In this document: one piece after another, positions 28,181-36,125 of the stretch | Position numbering within the stretch: position 1 is the stretch's first letter | How the letters are laid out: every line of letters starts with the position of its first letter | Assembly: GCF_030269485.1 (NCBI RefSeq) | Contig: NZ_BSTL01000033.1 | Location: 1-64,000 of the forward strand | Length of the DNA stretch: 64,000 nucleotides | Origin: Actinoplanes sp. NBRC 103695 | GTDB taxonomy: Bacteria > Actinomycetota > Actinomycetes > Mycobacteriales > Micromonosporaceae | Direction of reading: 5' to 3' | The notes under the pieces: model-generated | Seen by the model: the letters and a program-made list of their open reading frames with translations, nothing else | What the model was told of the DNA's origin: nothing | Databases searched by the model: none | Program-made: the position numbers and the translations under genes

Positions 28181-30657
28181 GCGTCGCCACCGGGCTCGTC
28201 ACCCAGCCCGATCGCCGGTCGCTCGTCGACGTGCCCGCCCCGGCCCGATCGAGACCGCGGCTCGCCGCGGTCCTCCCGCTGCTGCTCGGCATTCCGGTGG
28301 TCTGGCTTCTTCACCGGTACGGGGCCGGCTGGGGTGACCTGGCGCTGTTCGGCGGGTACGTGATCGCCCTGGTCGCCGTGCCCGGCCTGCTGCTGTGGCG
28401 CCTGGTCCGGCGGGGCGGGCGCTCGCTCGCCGAGGACATCGGGCCGGGCCTCGCCTTCGGTTACGTGCTGGAGGTGCTCGCCTACCTGGCCGCTCGCGCG
28501 GCCGGGCAGCCGCGACTGGTCGTGCTCGCCCCGGTCGCCGTGCTGATCGCCTTCGCCGCCGTGCCGTCCCTGCGCCGCCACTGGCGCATGGCGCCCGGCG
28601 CGGAGCGGGCGCCGCTGGCCTGGATCTGGGCGAACGCCACCCTCGGCGCGGCGCTGCTCGCCTGGGCGGCCGTCTACTTCATGCGGACCCGGGGCGTCGA
28701 CTACTCGTTCAGCGACGCCGACCTGCCGTTCCAGCTGGCCCTGATCGGCGAGCTCCGGCACCACCTGCCGCCCGAGGTGCCGTGGCTGCGCGGCGAGTCG
28801 CTCAACTACCACTGGTTCTCGTACGCCGACCTGGCCGCGACCAGCTGGACCACCGGCATCGCCCCGGCCACCCTGCTGCTCCGGCTGTTCTTCGTGCCGC
28901 TGCTGGCCGTGACGCCGTTCGCGGTCGCCTCGCTGGCCCGGCAGGTGACCGGCCGCTGGTGGCCCGGCCCGCTCGCCGCCCTGCTCACCTTCGCCGGGGT
29001 GGCGCCCTACCCGTACGGCTGGCCGATGCCGGAGACCTACACGGCCAACGGACTGGGCCCGGTCGACGACGCCACGGTGCTGCGCTTCGGCCTGTTCTCC
29101 AGCCCCACCCAGACGTTCGCGGCGCTGGTGGCGATCGCGCTGGTCATGCTGACGATCGACCTGTTGCGCGGCGACGGGTCGCGGCGCACGCTGATCGGCG
29201 TCGCCGCCGCTGTCGCGGTGATCTGCGGCGCCAAGGCCACCTACCTGCCGATCGTCATCTGCGGGCTGCTGCTGGTCGCCGGGCTGGCCGTGCTGACCGA
29301 CCGCCGGCGGTTGCGCCCGGCCCTGCTCGGCCTGGCCGTCGCCGTGCCGGGCGTGCTGTTCGCCCAGTTCGTGCTCTTTGGCGGCGAGTCGCAGGGGATG
29401 GTCCTCGACCCGCTCGGCGGCCTCAGCCGCTACGGCCTCGCCGCCGCCACCGAGCTGGGCACGTTCACGTTCGGCCAGATGCCGGCCACCGGACGGACCC
29501 TGGTCGTGATCACCGCCGTCACGCTGCTGTCCTGGCTGGTCATGTGGGGCGGCGCGGCCGGGCTGGCCGTCCAGGGGCGGTGGCGCGACCCGGCGGTGCA
29601 GCTGCTGGCCGGGATGGGTGTCGCCGGGATCGCGGCGGTGCTGCTGCTCAACCACTACGGGGTGAGCCAGACCTGGTTCCTGGTGGCGGCCCGGCCGTAC
29701 CTGGCGGTCGCGGCGGTCGCCGGGCTGGCCGCGCTCGCCCGCCGGCCGCATCCCAGCAGATCGGCGCCGCCCAGCATTTCAGCTCCGCCCAGCATTTCAG
29801 CTCCGCCCGGTAGTTCAGTTCCGCCCAGTAGTTCAGTTCCGCCCAGTATTTCGGCGCCGCCCAGTATCTCAGCGCCGCCCGGCAGATCAGCGCCGCGCTG
29901 GCTGCTGCCGGTGGCGGTCGGCGCGGGCTTGGCGGTGGCCTGGGTGGTGCCGCGACTCGGGCCGCCGACCGCGCCCACGGTCGGTGAGGACGGCCGGCGC
30001 GAGGTTTTCCTGCAGATCGCGTACGCCCTCCTGAGGCTCTTGATCCCGGTCTTTGCTCTGGTGATCGCTTGTCGTTCGGTGACCGCCCTGCGGGGAAGCG
30101 CCCTCGCCGTGGGGGCGGCGATGCTGGCGGGCATCAGCCTGTTCCCGTCCACCACCGTGGTCGGCGGCCACGTCCGGGCCGCGGCCGACGCGAAGTTCGA
30201 GCCGCAACCGCAGCCGGATCCGCTGTGGCCGGTCGGCACCCGGGAGGCGGCGGCCTGGATGCGCGCCCACACCGGCCCCGACGACCTGGTGGCGACCAAC
30301 GCGCACTGCCGCCGCAAACTGGGCAAGGGCTGCGACAACCTGCACTTCTGGTTCGCCGCGTTCGCCGAGCGGCGGTTCCTGCTGGAGGGCTGGGGCTACA
30401 CCTCGACCGCCAACCGGATCCAGTCCGAGACCGGGATGCGCGGCAACCTGGTGCCGTACTGGAACGAGGCTCTGCTGGCCGAGAACGACGCGGCCTTCCA
30501 CCGGCCGACCGCCGCGACCGTCGACCGGCTGCGCACCGGTCACCAGGTCCGGTGGCTCTTCGCCGACCTGCGTGACCCTTTGATCCAACCTGATCAGCTG
30601 GCCCGGTACGCGACGCTCCGATTCAGCAGTGGCTCGGTGGCCGTTTATCAGCTGTGA
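28177..30657 (+). CDS. large polytopic membrane protein, probable GT-C type glycosyltransferase
   Basis: 826 aa with about 14 hydrophobic segments and a C-terminal ~170-residue extracytoplasmic domain (HTGPDDLVATNAHC onward). The first large loop holds FSDADLPFQLALIGEL and LRGESLNYHWFSYAD, acidic and aromatic residues placed like the catalytic loop of GT-C enzymes. No confident family name can be given. Residues 529-570 are seven copies of a six-residue repeat SAPPSI encoded by an 18-bp minisatellite. It starts by ATGA overlap with wecE. Its 3' end overlaps the convergent GNAT gene by ten bases. Confidence 0.8.
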   Translation: MSVATGLVTQPDRRSLVDVPAPARSRPRLAAVLPLLLGIPVVWLLHRYGAGWGDLALFGGYVIALVAVPGLLLWRLVRRGGRSLAEDIGPGLAFGYVLEVLAYLAARAAGQPRLVVLAPVAVLIAFAAVPSLRRHWRMAPGAERAPLAWIWANATLGAALLAWAAVYFMRTRGVDYSFSDADLPFQLALIGELRHHLPPEVPWLRGESLNYHWFSYADLAATSWTTGIAPATLLLRLFFVPLLAVTPFAVASLARQVTGRWWPGPLAALLTFAGVAPYPYGWPMPETYTANGLGPVDDATVLRFGLFSSPTQTFAALVAIALVMLTIDLLRGDGSRRTLIGVAAAVAVICGAKATYLPIVICGLLLVAGLAVLTDRRRLRPALLGLAVAVPGVLFAQFVLFGGESQGMVLDPLGGLSRYGLAAATELGTFTFGQMPATGRTLVVITAVTLLSWLVMWGGAAGLAVQGRWRDPAVQLLAGMGVAGIAAVLLLNHYGVSQTWFLVAARPYLAVAAVAGLAALARRPHPSRSAPPSISAPPSISAPPGSSVPPSSSVPPSISAPPSISAPPGRSAPRWLLPVAVGAGLAVAWVVPRLGPPTAPTVGEDGRREVFLQIAYALLRLLIPVFALVIACRSVTALRGSALAVGAAMLAGISLFPSTTVVGGHVRAAADAKFEPQPQPDPLWPVGTREAAAWMRAHTGPDDLVATNAHCRRKLGKGCDNLHFWFAAFAERRFLLEGWGYTSTANRIQSETGMRGNLVPYWNEALLAENDAAFHRPTAATVDRLRTGHQVRWLFADLRDPLIQPDQLARYATLRFSSGSVAVYQL
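29761..29886. repeat. 18-bp in-frame minisatellite, seven units
   Basis: Seven 18-bp units such as TCAGCTCCGCCCAGCATT run head to tail and encode SAPPSI-like hexapeptides in the linker between two membrane segments. Units differ by one to four bases. Confidence 0.9.
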
Positions 30658-31085
30658 GCCGGGACGGCCTGGGCGGGCGCCCGCCCAGGCCGCTCCATCA
30701 TGGTCACGTCCGGGGCCCGGAAGCCGGCCTTCGCGTACACGCCGTGCGCGTCCCCGGTGTGCAGCATCCACCGGAAGTGCGCGCCCGGCCCGTCGTCGAT
30801 CATGGCCTTGACCAGCGCGACCCCGAGCCCGCGGCCGCGGTGCTCGGGCAGCACGAAGACGTCGGCCAGGTAGGCCAGCGAGACGCCGTCGGAGATCGCC
30901 CGGGCGAAACCGACCATCGCGCCGGCGTCGTCGTAGCAGCCGACCGTCCGCCAGGAGGCGTCGATCTGCCGGTCCAGCACCGCCCGGTCCCGCCACCGGC
31001 CCCAGTAGGCCTGCTCGGTCATGAACCGCCAGACCACGTCCCGGTCGATCCGGGCGGGGCTGTCGTCGAAGTGGTAGCCGTCCAT
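30648..31085 (-). CDS. GNAT-family N-acetyltransferase
   Basis: 145 aa from the ATG at 31085 (MDGYHFDDSPARIDRDVV). The acetyl-CoA loop is in LADVFVLPEHRGRGLGVALV. The subgroup (FARAISDGVSLAYLADVFV) is a widespread soluble acetyltransferase type of unknown substrate. It sits among sugar genes and could acetylate the dTDP-amino sugar as WecD does. However, it does not look like WecD in sequence, so that is only an inference. It ends inside the last codons of the convergent membrane-protein gene and is 11 bp downstream of the glycosyltransferase gene on the same strand. Confidence 0.88.
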   Translation of the reverse strand: MDGYHFDDSPARIDRDVVWRFMTEQAYWGRWRDRAVLDRQIDASWRTVGCYDDAGAMVGFARAISDGVSLAYLADVFVLPEHRGRGLGVALVKAMIDDGPGAHFRWMLHTGDAHGVYAKAGFRAPDVTMMERPGRAPAQAVPAHS

Positions 31086-31096
31086 CAGAAAAATCC

Positions 31097-32050
31097 TCAG
31101 TTTCCGGTCCGGACCAGCGGCACCCGAGTGCCGGACTGCGGCTCCTCGACCCGGTCGCGGATCAGGTAGGTCGGCCGGCCCTGGCCGGCGGTGTGGATGC
31201 GGCCCACGTACTCGCCGAGCACGCCCAGCGCCACGAGCTGCGCCGAGGCGAAGAGCGCGATCAGCGACGCGATGGTGGTGAAGCCGGCCACCGTGGTCAC
31301 CCCGGTCAGGTACGACCAGGTGAGCTTGCCGAACAGCAGCAGCCCGAACAGCCCGATCGCCAGGCCGAGGAAGGTGACGAGCCGCAGCGGGGCGGTGGAG
31401 AAGCCGAGCACCATGTTCCCGGTGTGCCGCAGCAGCCCGCGCAGCGTGTATCCGGACTTGCCCTCCTCCCGGCGGCGCATCTGGACGGGCACCGCGGCGA
31501 TCCGGGCCGTCGCCCAGGTCAGGGTCACGTCGATCGAGGCGTGCGGGCCGGCCACCCGGTCGAAGGCGGGCGTCAGATGCGAGCGGAAGGCGCGGAAAGC
31601 ACTCACCGTACGGGCGTCGCGGAAGCCCAGCGTGCGGGCCAGCAGCCACTTCACCGAGCGTGACGCGAAGCTGCGCAACGCCCGGTGCTCCTCCCGCTCG
31701 GCCACGCCGTAGACCAGGTCGACGCCCGGCGTCAGCGCGGCCAGCAGCACCGGTATCTCGGCCGGCGGATGCTGCAGGTCGTCGTCCATGGTGACGATCA
31801 CCTCGTGCCGGGCCGCCCGGACACCCGCCACGATCGCGTTGTGCTGGCCGTAATTTCGGGACAGCCGCAGGGCGCGCACCGCGGGATCGGTGTTCGCGCA
31901 TGCGGTCGCCACCTGCCAGGTGTCGTCCCGGTCGTCGTCCACCACGAGGATCACCTCGTACGGGCCCGACACGGCCGCGGCGATCCCGCCGACGAGCGTC
32001 GGAAGCGTGGCGGCCGAACGGAAGCACGGAATGACGATGGAGAGTGACAC
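31097..32050 (-). CDS. family 2 glycosyltransferase, GtrB/DPM1-like, with two C-terminal membrane segments
   Basis: 317 aa, GTG start. A GT-A fold begins at VIPCFRSAATLPTL. It carries VILVVDDDRDDTW and the catalytic MDDDLQHPPAEIP, typical of enzymes that load a sugar on polyprenyl phosphate at the inner face of the membrane. Two hydrophobic segments at about 230-285 anchor it (LVTFLGLAIGLFGLLLFG; GFTTIASLIALFASAQLVAL). With GtrA and GT-C proteins encoded nearby this makes a Gtr-type three-component glycosylation set. The sugar donor is unknown; a dTDP-amino sugar made by the same cluster is one candidate. Confidence 0.92.
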   Translation of the reverse strand: MSLSIVIPCFRSAATLPTLVGGIAAAVSGPYEVILVVDDDRDDTWQVATACANTDPAVRALRLSRNYGQHNAIVAGVRAARHEVIVTMDDDLQHPPAEIPVLLAALTPGVDLVYGVAEREEHRALRSFASRSVKWLLARTLGFRDARTVSAFRAFRSHLTPAFDRVAGPHASIDVTLTWATARIAAVPVQMRRREEGKSGYTLRGLLRHTGNMVLGFSTAPLRLVTFLGLAIGLFGLLLFGKLTWSYLTGVTTVAGFTTIASLIALFASAQLVALGVLGEYVGRIHTAGQGRPTYLIRDRVEEPQSGTRVPLVRTGN

Positions 32051-32145
32051 AGCGACTCCTGAAGGCGTTGGCTCGTTCGTCAGGTAAGCAAACGCATGGA
32101 CCAGGCCGCCGTTACTTCACGCCGCCGTACCTGAATTAGGGAAAA

Positions 32146-32856
32146 ATGGACGCCAGCGACATTCAGCGACTCGCCGCCCTCGAGGACCGCCACTGGTGGT
32201 TCCAGGAGCGACGGTCGATTCTCGCCCGCTGGCTGCGCGGTCTCGCGCGGGCCGGCGTGTCACCCGGCCGGGCACTGGACATCGGCGCCGCGGCCGGCGG
32301 CAACACCCGGGTGCTGCGCCGGCACGGCTGGAGCCCGGTCGCGCTGGAGTACAGCGCGGACGGCGCCCGGGTCGCCCGGGAACGCGGCCTGGACGTGGTC
32401 CGCGGCGACGCGACCCGGCTGCCCGCCAGGGCCGGGACCGTCGACCTGATCACCGCGTTCGACGTGATCGAGCACATCGAGGACGACCAACTGGCCGCGG
32501 CGGAGATCCACCGGGCGCTGCGCCCCGGCGGGTCGCTGCTGGTCACCGTGCCGTGCGACATGCGGCTCTGGTCGGCGCACGACGTCGCGGGGCATCACTT
32601 CCGGCGGTACGACCGCAGCGGGCTGCTCGACGTCATCCAGGGCGCCGGCCTCGTGGTCGACGAGCTGTGGAGCTGGAACGTGCTGCTGCGTCCCGCGGTC
32701 GTGCTGACCCGCAAACGGGCCGCGGGCAACGAGCTGTCGCTGATGTCCGCCCCGCTCAACGCCGCCCTGCGCGGGGTGGTGATCGCCGAGCGCTACCTGC
32801 CGGTCCGCTCGCTGCCCGGGGTGTCGTTGATGCTGCGCGCCCACCGGCCCTCATGA
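32146..32856 (+). CDS. class I SAM-dependent methyltransferase
   Basis: 236 aa. Motif I is LDIGAAAGGNTRVL at about 44-57. The acidic residue after beta-2 is in ALEYSADGA, and the post-I block is DLITAFDVIEHIEDD. The fold is that of Methyltransf_11/23 enzymes often found in polysaccharide clusters. The N-terminal EDRHWWFQERRSIL is shared by many of these. It could methylate a sugar or a lipid-linked intermediate. It is transcribed away from the glycosyltransferase gene and overlaps gtrA by ATGA, so it heads a three-gene operon. Confidence 0.9.
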   Translation: MDASDIQRLAALEDRHWWFQERRSILARWLRGLARAGVSPGRALDIGAAAGGNTRVLRRHGWSPVALEYSADGARVARERGLDVVRGDATRLPARAGTVDLITAFDVIEHIEDDQLAAAEIHRALRPGGSLLVTVPCDMRLWSAHDVAGHHFRRYDRSGLLDVIQGAGLVVDELWSWNVLLRPAVVLTRKRAAGNELSLMSAPLNAALRGVVIAERYLPVRSLPGVSLMLRAHRPS

Positions 32857-33269
32857 GGGTGCTCGCGCGGCTCGCCGCCGACCGCCGGGTGCGGTACGTC
32901 GCCACCGGCGGGCTCAGCTCGGTCGTCTACTACCTGCTGTTCGCCGCGGGCTGGCTGACCCTCTCCCGCTGGATCCCGTACCTGGTGATCGCCGTCCTCT
33001 CCAGCACGCTGACCGCGATCGTCACCTACCCGGTCTACCGCTCGGTCGTCTTCCGAACCGGCGGTCCGGTGATCTCCGGCTTCCTGCGGTTCTATGTGGT
33101 GTGCGTCTGGGCGATGGCCTTCAACCTGGGTGGGCTCTGGCTGCTGGTCGACGTGGCCGGCCTGCACGTGCTGGTCGCCCAGGCGATCGTGATCGTGCTC
33201 GGACCACTGATCAACTACCAGGCGTCGCGACTGTGGGCGTTCCGGGCCCGCACCGCCGAAGCCCCATGA
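32853..33269 (+). CDS. gtrA: GtrA-family membrane protein, probable lipid-linked sugar flippase
   Basis: 138 aa, four membrane segments and the GtrA pattern: RVRYVATGGLSSVVYYLLF at the N-terminus, NLGGLWLLVD in the middle, NYQASRLWAF at the end. GtrA proteins are thought to move polyprenyl-phosphate-linked sugars across the membrane. The start ATG overlaps the methyltransferase stop, and the stop overlaps the next start, so the three genes are tightly coupled. It partners with the GT2 at 31097-32050. Confidence 0.92.
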   Translation: MRVLARLAADRRVRYVATGGLSSVVYYLLFAAGWLTLSRWIPYLVIAVLSSTLTAIVTYPVYRSVVFRTGGPVISGFLRFYVVCVWAMAFNLGGLWLLVDVAGLHVLVAQAIVIVLGPLINYQASRLWAFRARTAEAP

Positions 33270-35134
33270 CCGCGGCCGTTCTCGCCGAGCCGGTCGCCTC
33301 GAGCACCGACCTGCCGCCGCCGCGCCGCCGAACCGGGCCCGCGCTGGTCCTGGCGTTCGCCGCCACGGTCACCGTGGTGTGGGCGGTCACCGCCGCGCGC
33401 GCCGCCGATCGCGGCTTCGACCTCACCGACGAAGGCTTCTACCTGCTCAGCTACCGCTGGTGGAACGCCGACCACCGCACGTTCAGCGGGGTCCAGTACC
33501 TGTACGGGCCGGTGTTCGCGCTGCTCGGCCACGACGTCGCGGGCCTGCGGCTGGTCCGGCTGGGCACGGTCCTGACCGCACATCTGATCTTCGGGTGGGC
33601 GTTCATGCGCTGGCTGAGGCCCCGCCGCCCGGCCGCCCCGCCCACCCGCCTGTGGGAAGCGGCCGGCGCCGCGTGCGTGGTGGCGGCCGGCGGGGCGATG
33701 TTCAGCTGGCTGCCGCACACGCCCGGCTACAACGACGTGGTCCTGCTCGGCGGCCTGCTCACACTGACCGCGGTGCTCGCCATGGACCGCCCGGGCTTCC
33801 GTCCGGGTTGGCCGATCGTGCTCGGCGTCGTCGCCGTCGCAATGGTCCTGACCAAGTGGTCGACGGTGCTCTGGCTGGTGATCCTCGTCGTGACGCTCAC
33901 CCGTCATCGTCTGCGGATCGTGGCGTGGGCCTCGGTGGGTGGTGTTCTCACCATCGGGGCCGTTCATCTCCTGATCGTTCCGCTCACCGTGGCCGTGCCG
34001 CCGATCGTCACGGTCAACCGCCTGCTCAGCGAGCGTTCCTTCGCGATCCAAGACCTCCTTCAGCGGTACGCGACCAGCACGCGGCCGACGCTCGTCGCCA
34101 CCGGGCGCGACTATGGCCTCCTGCTGATCGCCGGCGTAGCCGCCGTCCTGGCCCGCCGCCTCGTGCCGCAGGCCGCCGCCGGTGTCCTCGGCCTGGCCGG
34201 CCTGACCTGGGCGACGATCGTCACGATCCGCGACGGCGGCCTCGGTGGCGGCCCGCCCAACACGATGCGCTTCATCGTGCCGATGCTCGCCGCCCTGGCG
34301 ATGGGGGTGCTGGTCGGCGCCGCCGCCCGGATCGCCCGCGGCTGCGCCGATCTTTCAGGCCGCGGTGATCTCCCGCGTCGTGTTCGCCTGGCGCGTCGTG
34401 TTCGCCTGGCGCGGCGTGTTCGCCTAACGTGCCGCGTTCGTTTAGCGCGCCGCGCCGCCTGGCTGCTGCGCGAGCGGGACTGGGTGTTGCTCGGCGCGGT
34501 CACGGCGATGCCGGTGGTCACCGCCTTCGGCACCAGCAACGCGCCGCTCAAGATGGCCGCGCCGGCCTTCGCGGCGTGGGTGGCGGTGCTGATCGCGGTG
34601 CTGACCGGGATCGACCGCGGCGCGGTGGTCGCGCGCGGCCTGGTGGGCGCGGTGACCGCCGGGTCGTTGCTGGTCACGGCCTGTGTGGCGACCGGTGGCA
34701 TCTGGCGGAATCCGTACCGCGAGCAGACCTACGACGGCGCGACGGTGGCCTCCGGCGTGCCCGCGCTGTCCGGCCTGGAGCTGCGGCCGTCCCAGGCGCG
34801 GGACTACCGCGACCTGCACACCGCGTTGGCGCCCTACCTGACGCCCGGCCGCCGCATCGTCGGCCTGGACAAGATGGCCGGCGTCGTCTTCCTGCTGGAC
34901 GGGCGCACGCTGGGCGAGGGCTGGTACGCCCCCGAGGACCCGGACCGCACCCGGGCCGGGATCGCCGCTGCCTGCGCGGACGGCCCGCCGGACCAGGCGC
35001 CGATCGTGATCCTGAACCGCCCGGTCCGGGCCGCCGACGCGACCGTGCTGGCGTCGTGCGGCCTGGACCTGCGGCGGGACTACCGGCCGCTGAGCGACCG
35101 GCCCGCCGGCCTCACGGTGCTGGTGCCGGCCTGA
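33266..35134 (+). CDS. polytopic membrane protein, GT-C-like glycosyltransferase
   Basis: 622 aa from the ATG at 33266 (overlaps the gtrA stop). About 11 membrane segments. The first outer loop contains DRGFDLTDEGFYLLSYRWWN, with an acidic pair like the catalytic loop of GT39/ArnT-type enzymes. It is probably the transferase that moves a lipid-linked sugar to an extracytoplasmic acceptor, but no close family is recognised. Between two membrane segments lies an Arg-rich repeat (four copies of a VRLARR-like hexapeptide) encoded by an 18-bp minisatellite. That repeat includes an in-frame TTA codon at 34442-34444. Confidence 0.82.
   Translation: MTAAVLAEPVASSTDLPPPRRRTGPALVLAFAATVTVVWAVTAARAADRGFDLTDEGFYLLSYRWWNADHRTFSGVQYLYGPVFALLGHDVAGLRLVRLGTVLTAHLIFGWAFMRWLRPRRPAAPPTRLWEAAGAACVVAAGGAMFSWLPHTPGYNDVVLLGGLLTLTAVLAMDRPGFRPGWPIVLGVVAVAMVLTKWSTVLWLVILVVTLTRHRLRIVAWASVGGVLTIGAVHLLIVPLTVAVPPIVTVNRLLSERSFAIQDLLQRYATSTRPTLVATGRDYGLLLIAGVAAVLARRLVPQAAAGVLGLAGLTWATIVTIRDGGLGGGPPNTMRFIVPMLAALAMGVLVGAAARIARGCADLSGRGDLPRRVRLARRVRLARRVRLTCRVRLARRAAWLLRERDWVLLGAVTAMPVVTAFGTSNAPLKMAAPAFAAWVAVLIAVLTGIDRGAVVARGLVGAVTAGSLLVTACVATGGIWRNPYREQTYDGATVASGVPALSGLELRPSQARDYRDLHTALAPYLTPGRRIVGLDKMAGVVFLLDGRTLGEGWYAPEDPDRTRAGIAAACADGPPDQAPIVILNRPVRAADATVLASCGLDLRRDYRPLSDRPAGLTVLVPA
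34374..34445. repeat. 18-bp in-frame minisatellite, four units
   Basis: Units CGCGTCGTGTTCGCCTGG (twice identical) and two diverged copies encode VRLARR-type hexapeptides. The fourth copy contains the TTA codon. The same unit length occurs at 29761 and 60113. Confidence 0.88.
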
Positions 35135-35137
35135 GCA

Positions 35138-35184
35138 CGGTGTGTCACGCCGGCCCGGCCGCAACTGCGGTGTGTCACGCCGGC
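35138..35184. repeat. 17-bp direct repeat over the rmlB stop codon
   Basis: CGGTGTGTCACGCCGGC is present at 35138-35154 and 35168-35184. The second copy includes the minus-strand TGA stop of rmlB. Together they fill most of the 40-bp gap between the convergent genes. Confidence 0.85.
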
Positions 35185-36125
35185 TTGACCGAGGACGCCC
35201 ACCAGGACGGGTTGTCGCGGTACCACTGGACGGTCTCGGTCAGACCGGCGGCGAAATCGACCTCCGGGGCGTACCCCAGACTTTGGATCTTGGAATGGTC
35301 GACCGAGTAACGCCGGTCGTGGCCGAGCCGGTCCGGCACCTGCCGCACCATCGACCAGTCCGCGCCGCACGCCTCCAGCAACCGCTCGGTCAGCTCGCGA
35401 TTGCTGAGCTCGACGCCACCGCCGATGTTGTAGACCTCGCCGGGCTCGCCCTTGCTCAGGACCAGGCGGATCCCGCGGCAGTGGTCCGCCACGTGCAGCC
35501 AGTCCCGGACGTTGCCGCCGTCGCCGTAGAGCGGGACCGGCACGCCGCGGAGCAGGTTGGTGACGAAGAGCGGGATGACCTTCTCGGGGAACTGGTACGG
35601 GCCGTAGTTGTTCGAGCACCGGGTGACGCGCACGTCCATCCCGTACGTGCGGTGGTAGGACCGGCAGAGCAGGTCGGCGCCGGCCTTGGCCGCGGCGTAC
35701 GGCGAGTTGGGCAGCAGCGGATCCGTCTCCGGCCACGACCCTTCGGCGATCGAGCCGTACACCTCGTCGGTGCTGACCTGGAGGAACGTGGTGACGTCGG
35801 CGGCCCGGGCCGCCTCCAGCAGGGTCTGCACGCCGAGCACGTTGGTCCGCAGGAAGCCGGCCGAGTCCGTGATGGATCGGTCGACGTGTGTCTCGGCGGC
35901 GAAGTTCACCACCACGTCGGTGCCGGGCATCAGCATCGCGAGCATGTCCCGGTCGGCGATGTCGCCCCGCACGAAGTGGTGACCGCCGTCGGGCAGATTG
36001 GCCTGGTTTCCCGCGTACGTGAGTTTGTCCAGAACCGTGATCCGAGCGCCCTCGTCATGGTCCACGAGGTCGCGGACGAACTGTGACCCGATGAAGCCGG
36101 CACCGCCGGTGACCAGGATGTTCAT
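35175..36125 (-). CDS. rmlB: dTDP-glucose 4,6-dehydratase
   Basis: 316 aa, extended SDR. NAD-binding GGAGFIGS at residues 7-14, catalytic T119-D120-E121 in STDEVYG, and the Tyr143/Lys147 pair in YAAAK. It makes dTDP-4-keto-6-deoxyglucose, the substrate of the WecE-type transaminase at the other end of the island. The ATG at 36125 overlaps the rmlA stop (ATGA), so rmlA-rmlB is a coupled pair. No rmlC or rmlD is present in the window, so the cluster does not by itself make rhamnose. Confidence 0.96.
   Translation of the reverse strand: MNILVTGGAGFIGSQFVRDLVDHDEGARITVLDKLTYAGNQANLPDGGHHFVRGDIADRDMLAMLMPGTDVVVNFAAETHVDRSITDSAGFLRTNVLGVQTLLEAARAADVTTFLQVSTDEVYGSIAEGSWPETDPLLPNSPYAAAKAGADLLCRSYHRTYGMDVRVTRCSNNYGPYQFPEKVIPLFVTNLLRGVPVPLYGDGGNVRDWLHVADHCRGIRLVLSKGEPGEVYNIGGGVELSNRELTERLLEACGADWSMVRQVPDRLGHDRRYSVDHSKIQSLGYAPEVDFAAGLTETVQWYRDNPSWWASSVKPA

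Noticed and set aside
30648..31085. Naming the GNAT as WecD (dTDP-fucosamine acetyltransferase)
   Set aside because: Only the position near wecE supports it; the sequence belongs to a common general GNAT subgroup.
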